This document shows, in pieces, positions 52,101 through 61,623 of a DNA stretch of 64,000 nt; position 1 is the stretch's first letter; every line of letters starts with the position of its first letter. The stretch lies in NCBI GenBank assembly GCA_017307755.1, contig JAFKGQ010000005.1, positions 496,001-560,000 on the forward strand, given 5' to 3'. The position numbers and the translations under genes are program-made. The notes beneath the pieces are model-generated. The model ran no database searches, was not told the DNA's origin, and saw only the letters and a list, made by a program, of their open reading frames with translations. The stretch is from Chitinophagaceae bacterium (lineage in GTDB: Bacteria > Bacteroidota > Bacteroidia > Chitinophagales > Chitinophagaceae).

Positions 52101-53039
52101 ATGGCAAAATTGAGATGTATATGGGTGGTCGTACTGGCCGGATTTATCTCCTGCAATGGCAAGAATGACCCTGCGGCTGCGGGTGGGACCGACTCTGCCG
52201 CCGCCGCAGAGGTCAAAACCCCCGTAACCGTAACGAGCGTCGATGTCAGCAACCTGACCGACTCCATCGAATTGAACGCTACTTCTTCTTTTTTACAAAA
52301 CAGCTATGTCCGGAGCACTGCCACGGGCTATGTAAGATCGGTGGATGTAAAGCCGGGCGAGTTTGTCGGCATCGGCCGTCGTATGTTCACCATCGAGACA
52401 AAGGAGTCCACGGTCATCGGTAATTCTATCTCTAAACTGGATAGCTCGTTCAAGTTCACCGGTGTGGGTACGGTCAAGGCCTCTTTGTCCGGATATGTCA
52501 CCCAGTTGAGCCATCAGATCGGGGATTATGTACAGGACGGGGAGCAACTGGCGGTCATCAGCGACAATAACAGCTTTGTCTTTTTACTGAACCTCCCTTA
52601 TGAGCTGCGGCCGTATGTGCTGAACAAGAGGAATGTGGACCTGATCCTTCCCGATGCCACCCATCTTACGGGTGTCATCAGTTCCGTGCTGCCTGTGGTG
52701 GACTCTCTTTCCCAGACACAGCCTGTGATCATAAAGGTCAGCAGCCGGACGCCCATTCCTCAAAACCTCATTGCCAAGGTGAGGATCATCAAGGACCTGA
52801 AGGCCCATGCGCAAACGGTGCCGAAGTCGGCCGTCCTTTCGGACGAGGCGCAGACCAGCTTTTGGGTAATGAAGATGATCGACTCCGCCACGGCAGTGAA
52901 GACGGAGATACGCAAAGGAATGGAGCTGAACAATAAGATAGAGATCCTGGAACCCATCTTCTCAAAGGACGACAAGATCGTGGTCACGGGCAATTATGGT
53001 CTGCCTGATACCGCAAAAGTCAATGTCGAGAAACAGTAA
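52101..53039 (+). CDS. RND efflux periplasmic adaptor (MFP) lipoprotein
   Basis: A 312-residue membrane-fusion protein anchored as a lipoprotein (lipobox FISC, followed by an Ala-rich linker). The lipoyl-like domain contains VRSTATGYVRSVDVKPGEFVGIG near residue 70 and FTGVGTVKASLSGYVTQLSHQIGDYVQDGEQLAVISD near 115, with a very short hairpin between the halves. A beta-barrel and membrane-proximal domain follow (AQTVPKSAVLSDEAQTSFWVM). It links the pump at 53044 to the TolC-type channel. It is about 50-80 residues shorter than typical E. coli AcrA-type adaptors. Confidence 0.92.
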   Translation: MAKLRCIWVVVLAGFISCNGKNDPAAAGGTDSAAAAEVKTPVTVTSVDVSNLTDSIELNATSSFLQNSYVRSTATGYVRSVDVKPGEFVGIGRRMFTIETKESTVIGNSISKLDSSFKFTGVGTVKASLSGYVTQLSHQIGDYVQDGEQLAVISDNNSFVFLLNLPYELRPYVLNKRNVDLILPDATHLTGVISSVLPVVDSLSQTQPVIIKVSSRTPIPQNLIAKVRIIKDLKAHAQTVPKSAVLSDEAQTSFWVMKMIDSATAVKTEIRKGMELNNKIEILEPIFSKDDKIVVTGNYGLPDTAKVNVEKQ

Positions 53040-53043
53040 TATC

Positions 53044-56000
53044 ATGAAGAATTTCTTTGTTTCCTATAAGAACCCGGTAACCGCCTTGCTGGTGATCATC
53101 ATACTGGGAGGGCTTTATTTTTACGGCCGTCTGAAGACTTCGTTGTTCCCGGAGATCACATTCCCCAAGATAAAGATCATTGCGGACGCCGGTCTGCAAC
53201 CCGTGGATAAAATGATGGTTACGGTTACCAAGCCGTTGGAGAATGCCGTCAAGCAGGTGCCTGACCTGCTGACCATCCGCAGCACGACCAGCCGGGGTAC
53301 ATGCGAGATATCCGCCTTTATGGATTGGAACAGCAATATCGACCTGGCGCAGCAGCGTATAGAATCCAAGATATCCCAGGTGAGCAACAGCCTGCCGGCG
53401 GGTGTTCAGATCACGGTGGAGAAGATGAACCCTTCCATTCTGCCTGTGTTGGGCTATTCCCTGGAAACGAGCTCGCCAACCCCTGCCATCGACGTCAAGC
53501 AGCTGGCTCTTTACACCGTCAAGCCCTTTTTATCACAGGTGCAGGGCGTTTCCGAGGTACGGGTCATCGGGGGCAAGCAGAAGGAGTATTGGCTTACCAT
53601 GGACATGCAGAAGATGAGCACGCTGGGTATCACACCGGATATGCTTTCCAATACGCTGGCACAGACAAACTTTATCAGGTCAAACGGATATTTGTCGGAC
53701 TATCATTTATTGTATCTCACGGTGACGGATGCGACGGTGAAAACATTGGACCAGCTAAAAGAGCTTGTCGTAAGCAATAATGGCAAGCGGGTGGTGCGTC
53801 TGAAAGAGATTTCGAATGTCTCTATCCAGGAGGCCGTCGAGTATACCAAGATCAATGCCAATGGAAAGGAAAATCTGCTCATAGCCGTCATCAAGCAGCC
53901 CAATGCCAACCTCATCGATCTGTCGAACCAGATGGAGCAAAAGATCGCCGAGCTGCAGAAGATACTTCCAAAGAATGTCCATCTGAAGCCTTATTACATA
54001 CAGGCGGATTTTGTAAAGGACTCTGTAAAGAGCGTGACAGACAGCCTCTGGATCGGGCTGGCCCTGGCCATTATCGTGGCCATTATTTTTCTTCGCAGCC
54101 TGAAGGCCAGCACCACCATCCTGATCACCATTCCCATCACCATCTGTCTCACGCTGATAGTGGTCTATGCCATCGGATATACTTTTAATATCATGACCCT
54201 GGGAGCCATTGCGGCGGCCATCGGTCTGATCATCGACGATGCCATCGTGGTGGTGGAGCAGATACAACGAACGCATGAGGAACATCCGCTGGAGTCATCC
54301 AGAACGTTGGTAGATAAGGCCATCGGTTATCTGTTGCCTGCCATGATCGGCAGCAGTCTCAGCACCATTGTCATCTTTATCCCTTTTGAGCTGATGAGCG
54401 GGGTGGCCGGCGCCTATTTTAAAGTGCTGACCAATACCATGATCATCACGCTGGTGTGTTCTTTCTTTGTCACCTGGATCGGGCTGCCCGTAGTGTATCT
54501 TTTATTAAGCCGGGAGAAGAATGGAAAGAAGTCAAAAAAGGAGGAAAAGGCCCATATGGTCCGGCAACAGAAATGGGTAGGGTTCTTTATCCACAAGCCC
54601 TATTTCAGCATGGTGATCATTGCGGGTCTGGCACTCGCTATTTATCTTATCCTTCCCAAGCTGGAGACTGGCTTTTTGCCGGAGATGGATGAAGGCAGCA
54701 TCGTGCTGGACTATACTTCACCGCCGGGCACTTCCCTGCAGGAGACGGACAGGATATTACAGCAGGTGGAGAAGATCATCACTTCCGTGCCGGAGGTGGC
54801 CAGCTATTCCCGTCGTACCGGGACGCAGATGGGCTTTTTTATCACAGAGCCCAATACGGGCGACTATCTGATACAGTTAAAGAAGAGCAGGGATCGCTCC
54901 ACCGATGAGGTCATTGCGGACATCCGTAAGCAGGTGGAATCCTCGCAACCCGTCTTGCGCATCGATTTCGGGCAGGTGATCGGGGATATGCTGGGGGATC
55001 TGATGACCTCAGTGCAGCCAGTGGCCATCAAAATATTTGGCAATGACGTTAAAACGTTGCAGGGTCTTTCCCGGCAGGTGGCCGAGACGGTAAGTAAGGT
55101 AGAGGGCGCCGCAGATGTATTCAACGGCATCGTGATCGCGGGGCCTTCCGTAAGCGTGGACCCGGATTATAATAAGCTGGCGCAGTTTGGTCTTACCCCT
55201 GCCGTCCTTCAGCAGCAGCTGCAAAACAGGATGGAGGGCAACATCGTGGGGAATATCCTCGAAAGGGAGCAGCTTACCAATATACGGATGGTCTATCCCA
55301 ATAGCCGGACGGCGACGGTGGCCGATGTGCAGCGGATGCAGGTGTTTCTTCCTTCGGGCAGGCTTAAGCCCATAACGGAACTGGCGGATGTAAGAGTGAA
55401 CCTTGGGGATGCCGAGATCAATAGAGAAAACCTCCAGGCTATGGGCGAAGTCACCGCCCGTCTGGAGAACCGTGATCTAGGAAGCGTGATGAAGGATATT
55501 CAAAAGAACGTGGCGGCGGAGGTGGTGCTTCCACAGGGATATCACATCGAGTATGGAGGGGCCTATGCCGAGCAGCAACAGTCTTTTAAGGAGCTGCTGA
55601 CTATCCTGATCACTTCCAGCCTGCTGGTGTTCTCTGTCATACTTTTTCTTTTTCGTCAACTCAGGGTTGCCATCCTCATCATATTATTGGCTGTGCTGGG
55701 TATTTCGGGGAGCTATATCGCTTTATACATTACGCATACCCCGCTGAATGTGGGCAGCTATACGGGGTTGATCATGATCGTGGGTATCATTGGGGAAAAC
55801 GCCATTTTTACTTTTCTACAGTTCAGGGACTCGCTGAAGGACAGGACGGTGGATGATTCCATCGTGTTCTCCATCTCCACCCGGCTGAGGCCCAAACTAA
55901 TGACGGCCCTGGGGGCGATCATTGCCCTGATGCCGTTGGCCCTTGGCATCGGCACCGGCGCCCAGCTGCACCAACCGCTGGCGATAGCGGTGATCGGCGG

Positions 56001-56106
56001 ATTTGTGACGGCTTTGCCCCTGCTGCTCATCGTGCTGCCGTCCATGCTGCGTCTGTTGTTCAGACGTCACGCAAGCTCTCCACAGGATTCGACCGTGCAG
56101 CTTTGA
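53044..56106 (+). CDS. RND-family efflux pump inner-membrane subunit
   Basis: A 1020-residue RND transporter from ATG 53044 (MKNFFVSYKNPVTALLVI). Twelve helices in two repeats flank two large periplasmic loops; SLFPEITFPKIKI near the start is typical. The proton-relay helix has the paired acids in AIGLIIDDAIVVVEQIQR, as in HAE-type drug and compound exporters (and unlike metal-specific CusA). The C-terminal half contains GLIMIVGIIGENAIFTFLQF and MTALGAIIALMPLALG. The exported compound is unknown; control by the adjacent two-component system suggests an inducible stress response. Its 3' end overlaps the convergent permease gene by 47 bases. Confidence 0.95.
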   Translation: MKNFFVSYKNPVTALLVIIILGGLYFYGRLKTSLFPEITFPKIKIIADAGLQPVDKMMVTVTKPLENAVKQVPDLLTIRSTTSRGTCEISAFMDWNSNIDLAQQRIESKISQVSNSLPAGVQITVEKMNPSILPVLGYSLETSSPTPAIDVKQLALYTVKPFLSQVQGVSEVRVIGGKQKEYWLTMDMQKMSTLGITPDMLSNTLAQTNFIRSNGYLSDYHLLYLTVTDATVKTLDQLKELVVSNNGKRVVRLKEISNVSIQEAVEYTKINANGKENLLIAVIKQPNANLIDLSNQMEQKIAELQKILPKNVHLKPYYIQADFVKDSVKSVTDSLWIGLALAIIVAIIFLRSLKASTTILITIPITICLTLIVVYAIGYTFNIMTLGAIAAAIGLIIDDAIVVVEQIQRTHEEHPLESSRTLVDKAIGYLLPAMIGSSLSTIVIFIPFELMSGVAGAYFKVLTNTMIITLVCSFFVTWIGLPVVYLLLSREKNGKKSKKEEKAHMVRQQKWVGFFIHKPYFSMVIIAGLALAIYLILPKLETGFLPEMDEGSIVLDYTSPPGTSLQETDRILQQVEKIITSVPEVASYSRRTGTQMGFFITEPNTGDYLIQLKKSRDRSTDEVIADIRKQVESSQPVLRIDFGQVIGDMLGDLMTSVQPVAIKIFGNDVKTLQGLSRQVAETVSKVEGAADVFNGIVIAGPSVSVDPDYNKLAQFGLTPAVLQQQLQNRMEGNIVGNILEREQLTNIRMVYPNSRTATVADVQRMQVFLPSGRLKPITELADVRVNLGDAEINRENLQAMGEVTARLENRDLGSVMKDIQKNVAAEVVLPQGYHIEYGGAYAEQQQSFKELLTILITSSLLVFSVILFLFRQLRVAILIILLAVLGISGSYIALYITHTPLNVGSYTGLIMIVGIIGENAIFTFLQFRDSLKDRTVDDSIVFSISTRLRPKLMTALGAIIALMPLALGIGTGAQLHQPLAIAVIGGFVTALPLLLIVLPSMLRLLFRRHASSPQDSTVQL

Positions 56107-58522
56107 TGGCCTGGAAGCTGATGGTGAGCAGGGCGATGGCTAAGGCAGTAAGCCCTGCCAGGATGAAGACGGACCAATGGATATGGATGCGATAGGCAAA
56201 ATCTTTTAGCCAGTTGTTCATCAACAGCCATCCCAGCGGCCAGGCGACGAGATTGGCCAGCAATACCAACCGTATAAAATCTTTTGTCAGCTGGAAGAGG
56301 ATCTCCTGGATGTTGGCGCCTAATACTTTTCTGATGCCTATTTCTTTGGTGCGCTGCCGGATCATAAAAGCGACAAGCGCAACCAAGCCGATGCAGGCAA
56401 TAATAATAGCCAGGAAGGAGAAAGTCCCGAACAGGACACCGAACTGTATATCGTGTTGGTATTGCCGGTTGAAATAGTCATCCAGGAAAGAGAAGGCAAA
56501 AGGGTTACCTTTAAAACTGCCGGTCCAGGCGGATTGCACACGGTCCACGGACTGGTGAATATTGTTTGTTTTCAATTTTACCAGGTAGTACTCGAATTCT
56601 CTCAGATCTCCGCCGTTGAATTGAAAAGCGGCCGGAGCGGCCTTCTGCTGTAAGGATAATTGATGAAAGTCGTTGACGACGCCCACTACGGTATAGTCTC
56701 CGTCATCTGCACGAAATTCCTTTCCAATGGCCTGGTCTGCATGGGGGAAGCCCAGCAATTTAGCGGCGGACTCCGTCAGGATCAGCCCCCTCCGGTCAGT
56801 TTTAAATGCATCGGAGAAATTCCGGCCGGCCAGCATAGTCATCCCCAGGGCAGGTATATAATCCTGGTCGATCGTGGTGGTATTGATAGAAATCGAATGG
56901 GGAGAGGAGAGCCCGTTTTTAAGGGAGGCGTAAGGAGTTGGCCACCGGATCTCTTTGCCGGGTAATTCATCCGACATAGCGATGGCTTCCACGGAAGGGT
57001 CGTTCTTAAGCGTCGCTTTAAACCGCTGTACGAGCAGGTTATGGGTGGCGCGGGCGGTGTCCCAGCGGCCGGGTCGGTCCAGCACCATGACCTGGCTGGG
57101 ATGGATGCCTATGTCCCGATGAAGCATATATTGCACTTGCCGGTAGACGACAAACGTTCCGATGATCAGCAGAATAGACAAGGAAAATTGGAAGATGACG
57201 AGGGTCTTTCGCAACATCAGGCCTTTGGCAGATGTGGCTAATTTTCCTTTTAGCACGGTGACGGGCTTATAGGAGGACAGGACCAGGGCGGGGTAAAGTC
57301 CGGAAAGGAAGGCCCCCAGCAGCAGGACTGCAAGGAACAAAAGCCCGTAGGCGTTTTTGAAAATCGCAGTGACCGGAAAGTCGATGGAAAAAATGCGGTG
57401 CAGCAAGGGGGCTATGCCGTCGATCAGCAGGATCGCAAGGACAAAGCTGATGATGTTGAGGCTCAACGACTCGATAAAGAATTGCCGGATCAGTTGAGAT
57501 CGATGTGAACCCAGCACTTTACGGATGCCTACTTCCCTGGCTCTGTTGATACCGCCGGCCGTGGCCAGGTTGATATAATTGATCCATGCGATGGCAACGA
57601 TAAAAAAGGCGATGATCGTCAGGAAAGTAATAGCTTTTGCGTGAATGGTGGTTTCCGGCTCATCCAGTCTGCCCGAGCTCAGGTGTATCTTTTCGAGGGG
57701 TTGTAAGGACAGGATGCTTTGCTGATGCTGTGTCTGTTCTTCGGGAATATGCCGGCGGGTAAACAGAGGCAGCTTTCCTTCCAGGGTTGTTGGGTCGGCG
57801 CCGGGGCGCAGCAGCACATAGGTATAAAAGTCTTTTCTGTTCCAGTTTTGTTCAAAACGTTCCAGCCCACTGTTGCGGTGCAGTAAAGTTGACCAGGAAA
57901 TGAGGATATTGAATTTCAGGTGTGAATTTTCCGGGATGTCTTTTACTATGCCGGTGATCTTACAAAGCTCCGAGTTGCGGTCGTCATCGGTCATTTGAAT
58001 GGATCTTCCCATGGCTGTCCGGAGATAATCGTTGCCAAAAAGCTTACGGGCTGTCGATTCCGTGATGACGGCCGTATAAGGTTGTGCAAGCGCCGACCGG
58101 GCGTCACCCTGCACCAGGGGGAAGGTGAACATGGTGAGGAAGGTGGGGTCGGCATAGAGGAAGCGGGTTTCGCGGAAGTAGGTGTTGTTATAACTAAATA
58201 CACAATTATTCTTATAGCCCATATTATAGAGCCTGGCGGCGTCCAGGACTTCGGGAAAATCTTTTTTTAATGCCGGGCCAACGGCCGAATAGGTCTCTGC
58301 GCTTTCGATCACCAGCCGGCCGTCCTGGTAAAAGTCCAGGCCGACGCGATAGATATCCTGTTTTTTTTCATGCCAGCTGTCGTAGCTCAATTGAAAGGCG
58401 ACATAACTGAGCAGCAGGACCGAACAGGCGATGCCGACGGAGAGGCCGCCCATATTGATAAAGGATATCGTCTTGTTCTTCCACAGTTGTCTCCAGGTGA
58501 TCCTGATATAATTTCTGATCAT
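56060..58522 (-). CDS. FtsX/MacB-type ABC permease
   Basis: An 820-residue permease from ATG 58522 (MIRNYIRITWRQLWKNKTI). It has the same two-core plan as the permeases at 43068 and 45668: N-terminal helix (FINMGGLSVGIACSVLLLSY), periplasmic domain, core with NRAREVGIRKVLGSHRSQLI (~345), second periplasmic domain, and final core with QRTKEIGIRKVLGANIQEIL and C-terminus RSNPVESLRDV. No ATPase is adjacent. The C-terminal 15 codons overlap the RND gene on the opposite strand; both ends are conserved-looking, so the overlap is probably real. Confidence 0.9.
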   Translation of the reverse strand: MIRNYIRITWRQLWKNKTISFINMGGLSVGIACSVLLLSYVAFQLSYDSWHEKKQDIYRVGLDFYQDGRLVIESAETYSAVGPALKKDFPEVLDAARLYNMGYKNNCVFSYNNTYFRETRFLYADPTFLTMFTFPLVQGDARSALAQPYTAVITESTARKLFGNDYLRTAMGRSIQMTDDDRNSELCKITGIVKDIPENSHLKFNILISWSTLLHRNSGLERFEQNWNRKDFYTYVLLRPGADPTTLEGKLPLFTRRHIPEEQTQHQQSILSLQPLEKIHLSSGRLDEPETTIHAKAITFLTIIAFFIVAIAWINYINLATAGGINRAREVGIRKVLGSHRSQLIRQFFIESLSLNIISFVLAILLIDGIAPLLHRIFSIDFPVTAIFKNAYGLLFLAVLLLGAFLSGLYPALVLSSYKPVTVLKGKLATSAKGLMLRKTLVIFQFSLSILLIIGTFVVYRQVQYMLHRDIGIHPSQVMVLDRPGRWDTARATHNLLVQRFKATLKNDPSVEAIAMSDELPGKEIRWPTPYASLKNGLSSPHSISINTTTIDQDYIPALGMTMLAGRNFSDAFKTDRRGLILTESAAKLLGFPHADQAIGKEFRADDGDYTVVGVVNDFHQLSLQQKAAPAAFQFNGGDLREFEYYLVKLKTNNIHQSVDRVQSAWTGSFKGNPFAFSFLDDYFNRQYQHDIQFGVLFGTFSFLAIIIACIGLVALVAFMIRQRTKEIGIRKVLGANIQEILFQLTKDFIRLVLLANLVAWPLGWLLMNNWLKDFAYRIHIHWSVFILAGLTALAIALLTISFQAIKAARSNPVESLRDV

Positions 58523-58826
58523 GGGATTTGATTGGTACTGTCTGGCGTCCAAATTTTATACCTCCTTGTTACTAGTTGATAATCAATATGTATGGACTGG
58601 TTTTGATAGGAGTACCGTCCGGTAATGATACAATTACTGACCGATTTTTGGCGAGAGGGGGGATAGTTTCCGGAGGAGGGAGGAACAATCTGGAGCAAAC
58701 CTGAGTTTTTTCTGGAATTACGGTTAAGTAAAGGTTAGCGAATATTTATCAAATTACTAAATCGTCAGGGCCCTCGTCATAGACATTCCTTTTTTGTAAA
58801 CATTTGCGGCTCAAACTAACGAACCT
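58523..58826. other. 304-bp divergent intergenic region
   Basis: This region separates the divergent permease and TonB receptor genes and holds no gene-like frame. The left half is mixed, with a purine-rich stretch (GGAGGAGGGAGGA near 58672). The right half is AT-rich and carries a TTTTTTG and an AACATTTGCGGC element (58799-58810) 16 bases upstream of the receptor ATG. No terminator-like hairpin was seen. Confidence 0.6.
58799..58810 (+). promoter_or_regulatory. ACATTTGC element upstream of receptor cassette B
   Basis: AACATTTGCGGC ends 16 bases before the receptor ATG. The paralogous receptor (cassette A) has CACATTTGCTGC on its coding strand, ending 21 bases before its ATG. The TTTG core with an A two positions before CA fits a weak -7 box; the shared extended sequence suggests common regulation. 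Confidence 0.35.
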
Positions 58827-61613
58827 ATGTTTTCCAAAGCCAACTGCATGCGTGTCTGCATGAGCTTTATTTTCATTTTCTTTTATTTTATCGGTAGGGG
58901 TCAGGCTATACGAGGTATCGTCCTGGATGCCAAAACAGGTGAGCCGATGACGGGCGCTACCGTCTCGGTGAAAGGGACCGGGAAGAGCCAGTTTGTAAAA
59001 CTGGACGGAAATTTTGCTGTCAGAAGCCTGGCGCCGGGCGATTATGAGGTGGAGGTCAGCTATGCCAATTACAAAAAGCATAGCGAGCATGTGACGGTGG
59101 TTCAGGGGAAGCCGGTGGAATTGAGGGTCATCCTTGAGCCGGCCATCCTCGAATTATCGTCCGTCACCGTATCGGGTGCGTCGGGATCCGACCATACTAC
59201 CCGGAACATCGAGAAACATTCCAACCAGCTGGTGAATGTCGTTTCGGCGAAGAACATGCAGTTGCTGCCGGATATTACGGTAGCCAATGTGCTGCAGCGT
59301 GTCAGCGGAGTGACCATCGAGCGGAACAATGCGGGTGAAGGCCGCTATCCCATCATCCGGGGGATGGAAAAGAGGTACATCAATACCCTGGTCAATGGGG
59401 TCAAGATCCCCAGCCCGGACGATAAGAACCGATTTGTCCCGCTGGACCTTTTCCCTTCGGAATTGCTGGAGCGGCTGGAGGTAAGCAAGAGTCTTACGCC
59501 TTCGATGGAAGGGGACGCCATTGGGGGGACGATCAACCTGGTCATGAAGGATGCACCGGCTTCGAAGCTATTGCAGGTGAATGCGGCCATGGGATACAAC
59601 AATATCTTCAACACCCAGGACTATCTCAAATTTAAGAATACGATCAATAAGCAATCTCCCGCGGAGATGCATGGCAGCAGCTATAATGCCACGCCCGCGG
59701 ACTTCCCTATGGGGCCGTTGAACTACCAAAAGCGGAACACACCGCTGAATGAGACGTTCGGGCTTACGGCAGGCAACCGGTTTGGAAAGGACAAGCAGCT
59801 CGGCTTGCTGTTCTCCGGAAGCTATCAGAACATTTTTAGCGGGACGAAATCGACCTTTTTCTTACCCAATGCGCAGGTGAATCTAGGCAATATGCCGCAG
59901 TTCCAGGACCTGTATTTTCGCCGGTATTCCACCGAGAATCAGCGGCTTGGGTTGACGGCCAAGGCCGATTATCATATCAATGGCCGCAACAAGCTGTCCT
60001 GGACCAATACTTATGTACGGCTGAACATGTTCCAGACACGGGTGTCGTATGATACGGTGGCGTTGAACTCCCTGGTAAATGAATCCTACCGGACCACCTG
60101 GCAATATCAGTCCATCTACAATTCCACGTTGCAGGGTGTCCATCAATTGAACCCATCGCTGACGGTGGATTGGACGGCGGCTTATTCGATGGCCAGCAAT
60201 CACATCCCTGACCAGAGCACGTTTACGCATCAATTTACTACTTTGTATGATTCGGCAACTAAAAGCAGGGTCAAGGTCAGGGATGACGTTAAGAGTATGA
60301 CACGTAACTGGGGGCATAACAGCGATAAGGATTGGTCGGGAAGCTTGAACTTTACTCAACGGGCACGGTTGCTGCAAAGGCCCCTGGAGATCAAACTGGG
60401 GGGATTGATAAGGGATAAGAAAAGGGATAATTTTTACAATGCCTATAGTTTGGTGCCACAACTGGCAGCTGGTACTACAACACAGCCTTATACCACTGTC
60501 AACAATGCTCAATGGGCTTTTGAAAGCGGGAAAGGCACTCCCAGCCTGGATGGCAACAATTACAGCTTTACAGAAGACGTATATGCCGGCTATATACAGG
60601 GTAAGTGGCAGCTGTTGGACAAGTTGGAATTGTTGGGCGGATTGCGGGTAGAGCATACAAGACAAGAGTATAGTACCTTACTGAGCCAGGAGGCTGCTGC
60701 ACGATCGGGCAAGATCTGGTACACTGACCTGCTGCCCAGCGGTCAGGTGAAATACGCTCTCAGTGACCTTACATCTCTTAGGTTGTCCTACTACAGGGCG
60801 ATAGCCAGGCCGCAGTTTGCCGAACTGATACCCGATGGGCCGGACAATTATGAAACATTCAAACAGCAGGGGAACCCTGGGGGATTGAAGCATTCCATTG
60901 CGGACAATCTCGATCTGCGTTATGAATGGTTCCCGGGTCATGCCGACCAGTTGTTAATAGGAGCATTCTATAAGCACATCCAGGACCCCATTGAGTATAC
61001 GGCTGTTAAAGTGGGGGTTACTACACAATACCTTATCCCACAGAACATCGGGAATGCGACGAATTATGGTTTTGAGGCAGTGTACACTCATTATTTCGGC
61101 GCCTTTGGTATCTCCGCTAATTATACCTTTACCCATTCCAGGGTGAAGAACGATCAAATGTTATATGTTTATCGTGATGATGCAGGTAGTGTAAATTCGA
61201 GATATGTTTCCGAAACCAGGCCATTACAGGGACAAGCCGATCACGTAGGCAATCTTTCTGTGCTGTATAAAAACCCCCATATCGGGCTGGATATACAGGT
61301 TGCATTTACCTATACGGGTGAGAGGATAACCCTTGTCAATCCCTATGCCGGCCTGCATTACTGGCAACAGCCTTTTGCCGGACTGGATGCATCTTTTGAG
61401 AAAAGGATCATCAAAAGGCTGACTTTCTATGGCAAATTGAACAATCTTACGAATGCGCCTGTTACCGGCAGTCTGCATGTGCCTTATGCAGTGTACCTCC
61501 CAAGCCCGGGGTCGAATCCCTTGTCCATGCAGACGGACGTGAAGCACAAGATCATCGTGCAAAAGGATTATGTAAGGTCTTCTTTCCTATTTGGTTTCAG
61601 GTATAAACTCTAA
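58827..61613 (+). CDS. TonB-dependent receptor (cassette B)
   Basis: A 928-residue outer-membrane receptor. The signal peptide starts at ATG 58827 or 58848 (MRVCMSFIFIFFYFIGRGQA). Then a carboxypeptidase-like domain (~28-110, IRGIVLDAKTGEPMTGATV), a plug (~130-250: NVLQRVSGVTIERNNAGEGR, IIRGMEKRYINTLVNGVKI, MEGDAIGGTINLVMKD) and a barrel ending in RSSFLFGFRYKL. It is paralogous to the receptor at 41425-38711. The beta-helix lipoprotein follows 10 bases later and a phosphoesterase after that, hinting at a phosphorylated or phosphate-linked substrate; this is inference. Confidence 0.94.
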   Translation: MFSKANCMRVCMSFIFIFFYFIGRGQAIRGIVLDAKTGEPMTGATVSVKGTGKSQFVKLDGNFAVRSLAPGDYEVEVSYANYKKHSEHVTVVQGKPVELRVILEPAILELSSVTVSGASGSDHTTRNIEKHSNQLVNVVSAKNMQLLPDITVANVLQRVSGVTIERNNAGEGRYPIIRGMEKRYINTLVNGVKIPSPDDKNRFVPLDLFPSELLERLEVSKSLTPSMEGDAIGGTINLVMKDAPASKLLQVNAAMGYNNIFNTQDYLKFKNTINKQSPAEMHGSSYNATPADFPMGPLNYQKRNTPLNETFGLTAGNRFGKDKQLGLLFSGSYQNIFSGTKSTFFLPNAQVNLGNMPQFQDLYFRRYSTENQRLGLTAKADYHINGRNKLSWTNTYVRLNMFQTRVSYDTVALNSLVNESYRTTWQYQSIYNSTLQGVHQLNPSLTVDWTAAYSMASNHIPDQSTFTHQFTTLYDSATKSRVKVRDDVKSMTRNWGHNSDKDWSGSLNFTQRARLLQRPLEIKLGGLIRDKKRDNFYNAYSLVPQLAAGTTTQPYTTVNNAQWAFESGKGTPSLDGNNYSFTEDVYAGYIQGKWQLLDKLELLGGLRVEHTRQEYSTLLSQEAAARSGKIWYTDLLPSGQVKYALSDLTSLRLSYYRAIARPQFAELIPDGPDNYETFKQQGNPGGLKHSIADNLDLRYEWFPGHADQLLIGAFYKHIQDPIEYTAVKVGVTTQYLIPQNIGNATNYGFEAVYTHYFGAFGISANYTFTHSRVKNDQMLYVYRDDAGSVNSRYVSETRPLQGQADHVGNLSVLYKNPHIGLDIQVAFTYTGERITLVNPYAGLHYWQQPFAGLDASFEKRIIKRLTFYGKLNNLTNAPVTGSLHVPYAVYLPSPGSNPLSMQTDVKHKIIVQKDYVRSSFLFGFRYKL

Positions 61614-61623
61614 CTATCAGAAT

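Noticed and set aside
59883..60665. 260-residue minus-strand frame opposite receptor B
   Set aside because: Antisense shadow of the receptor barrel.
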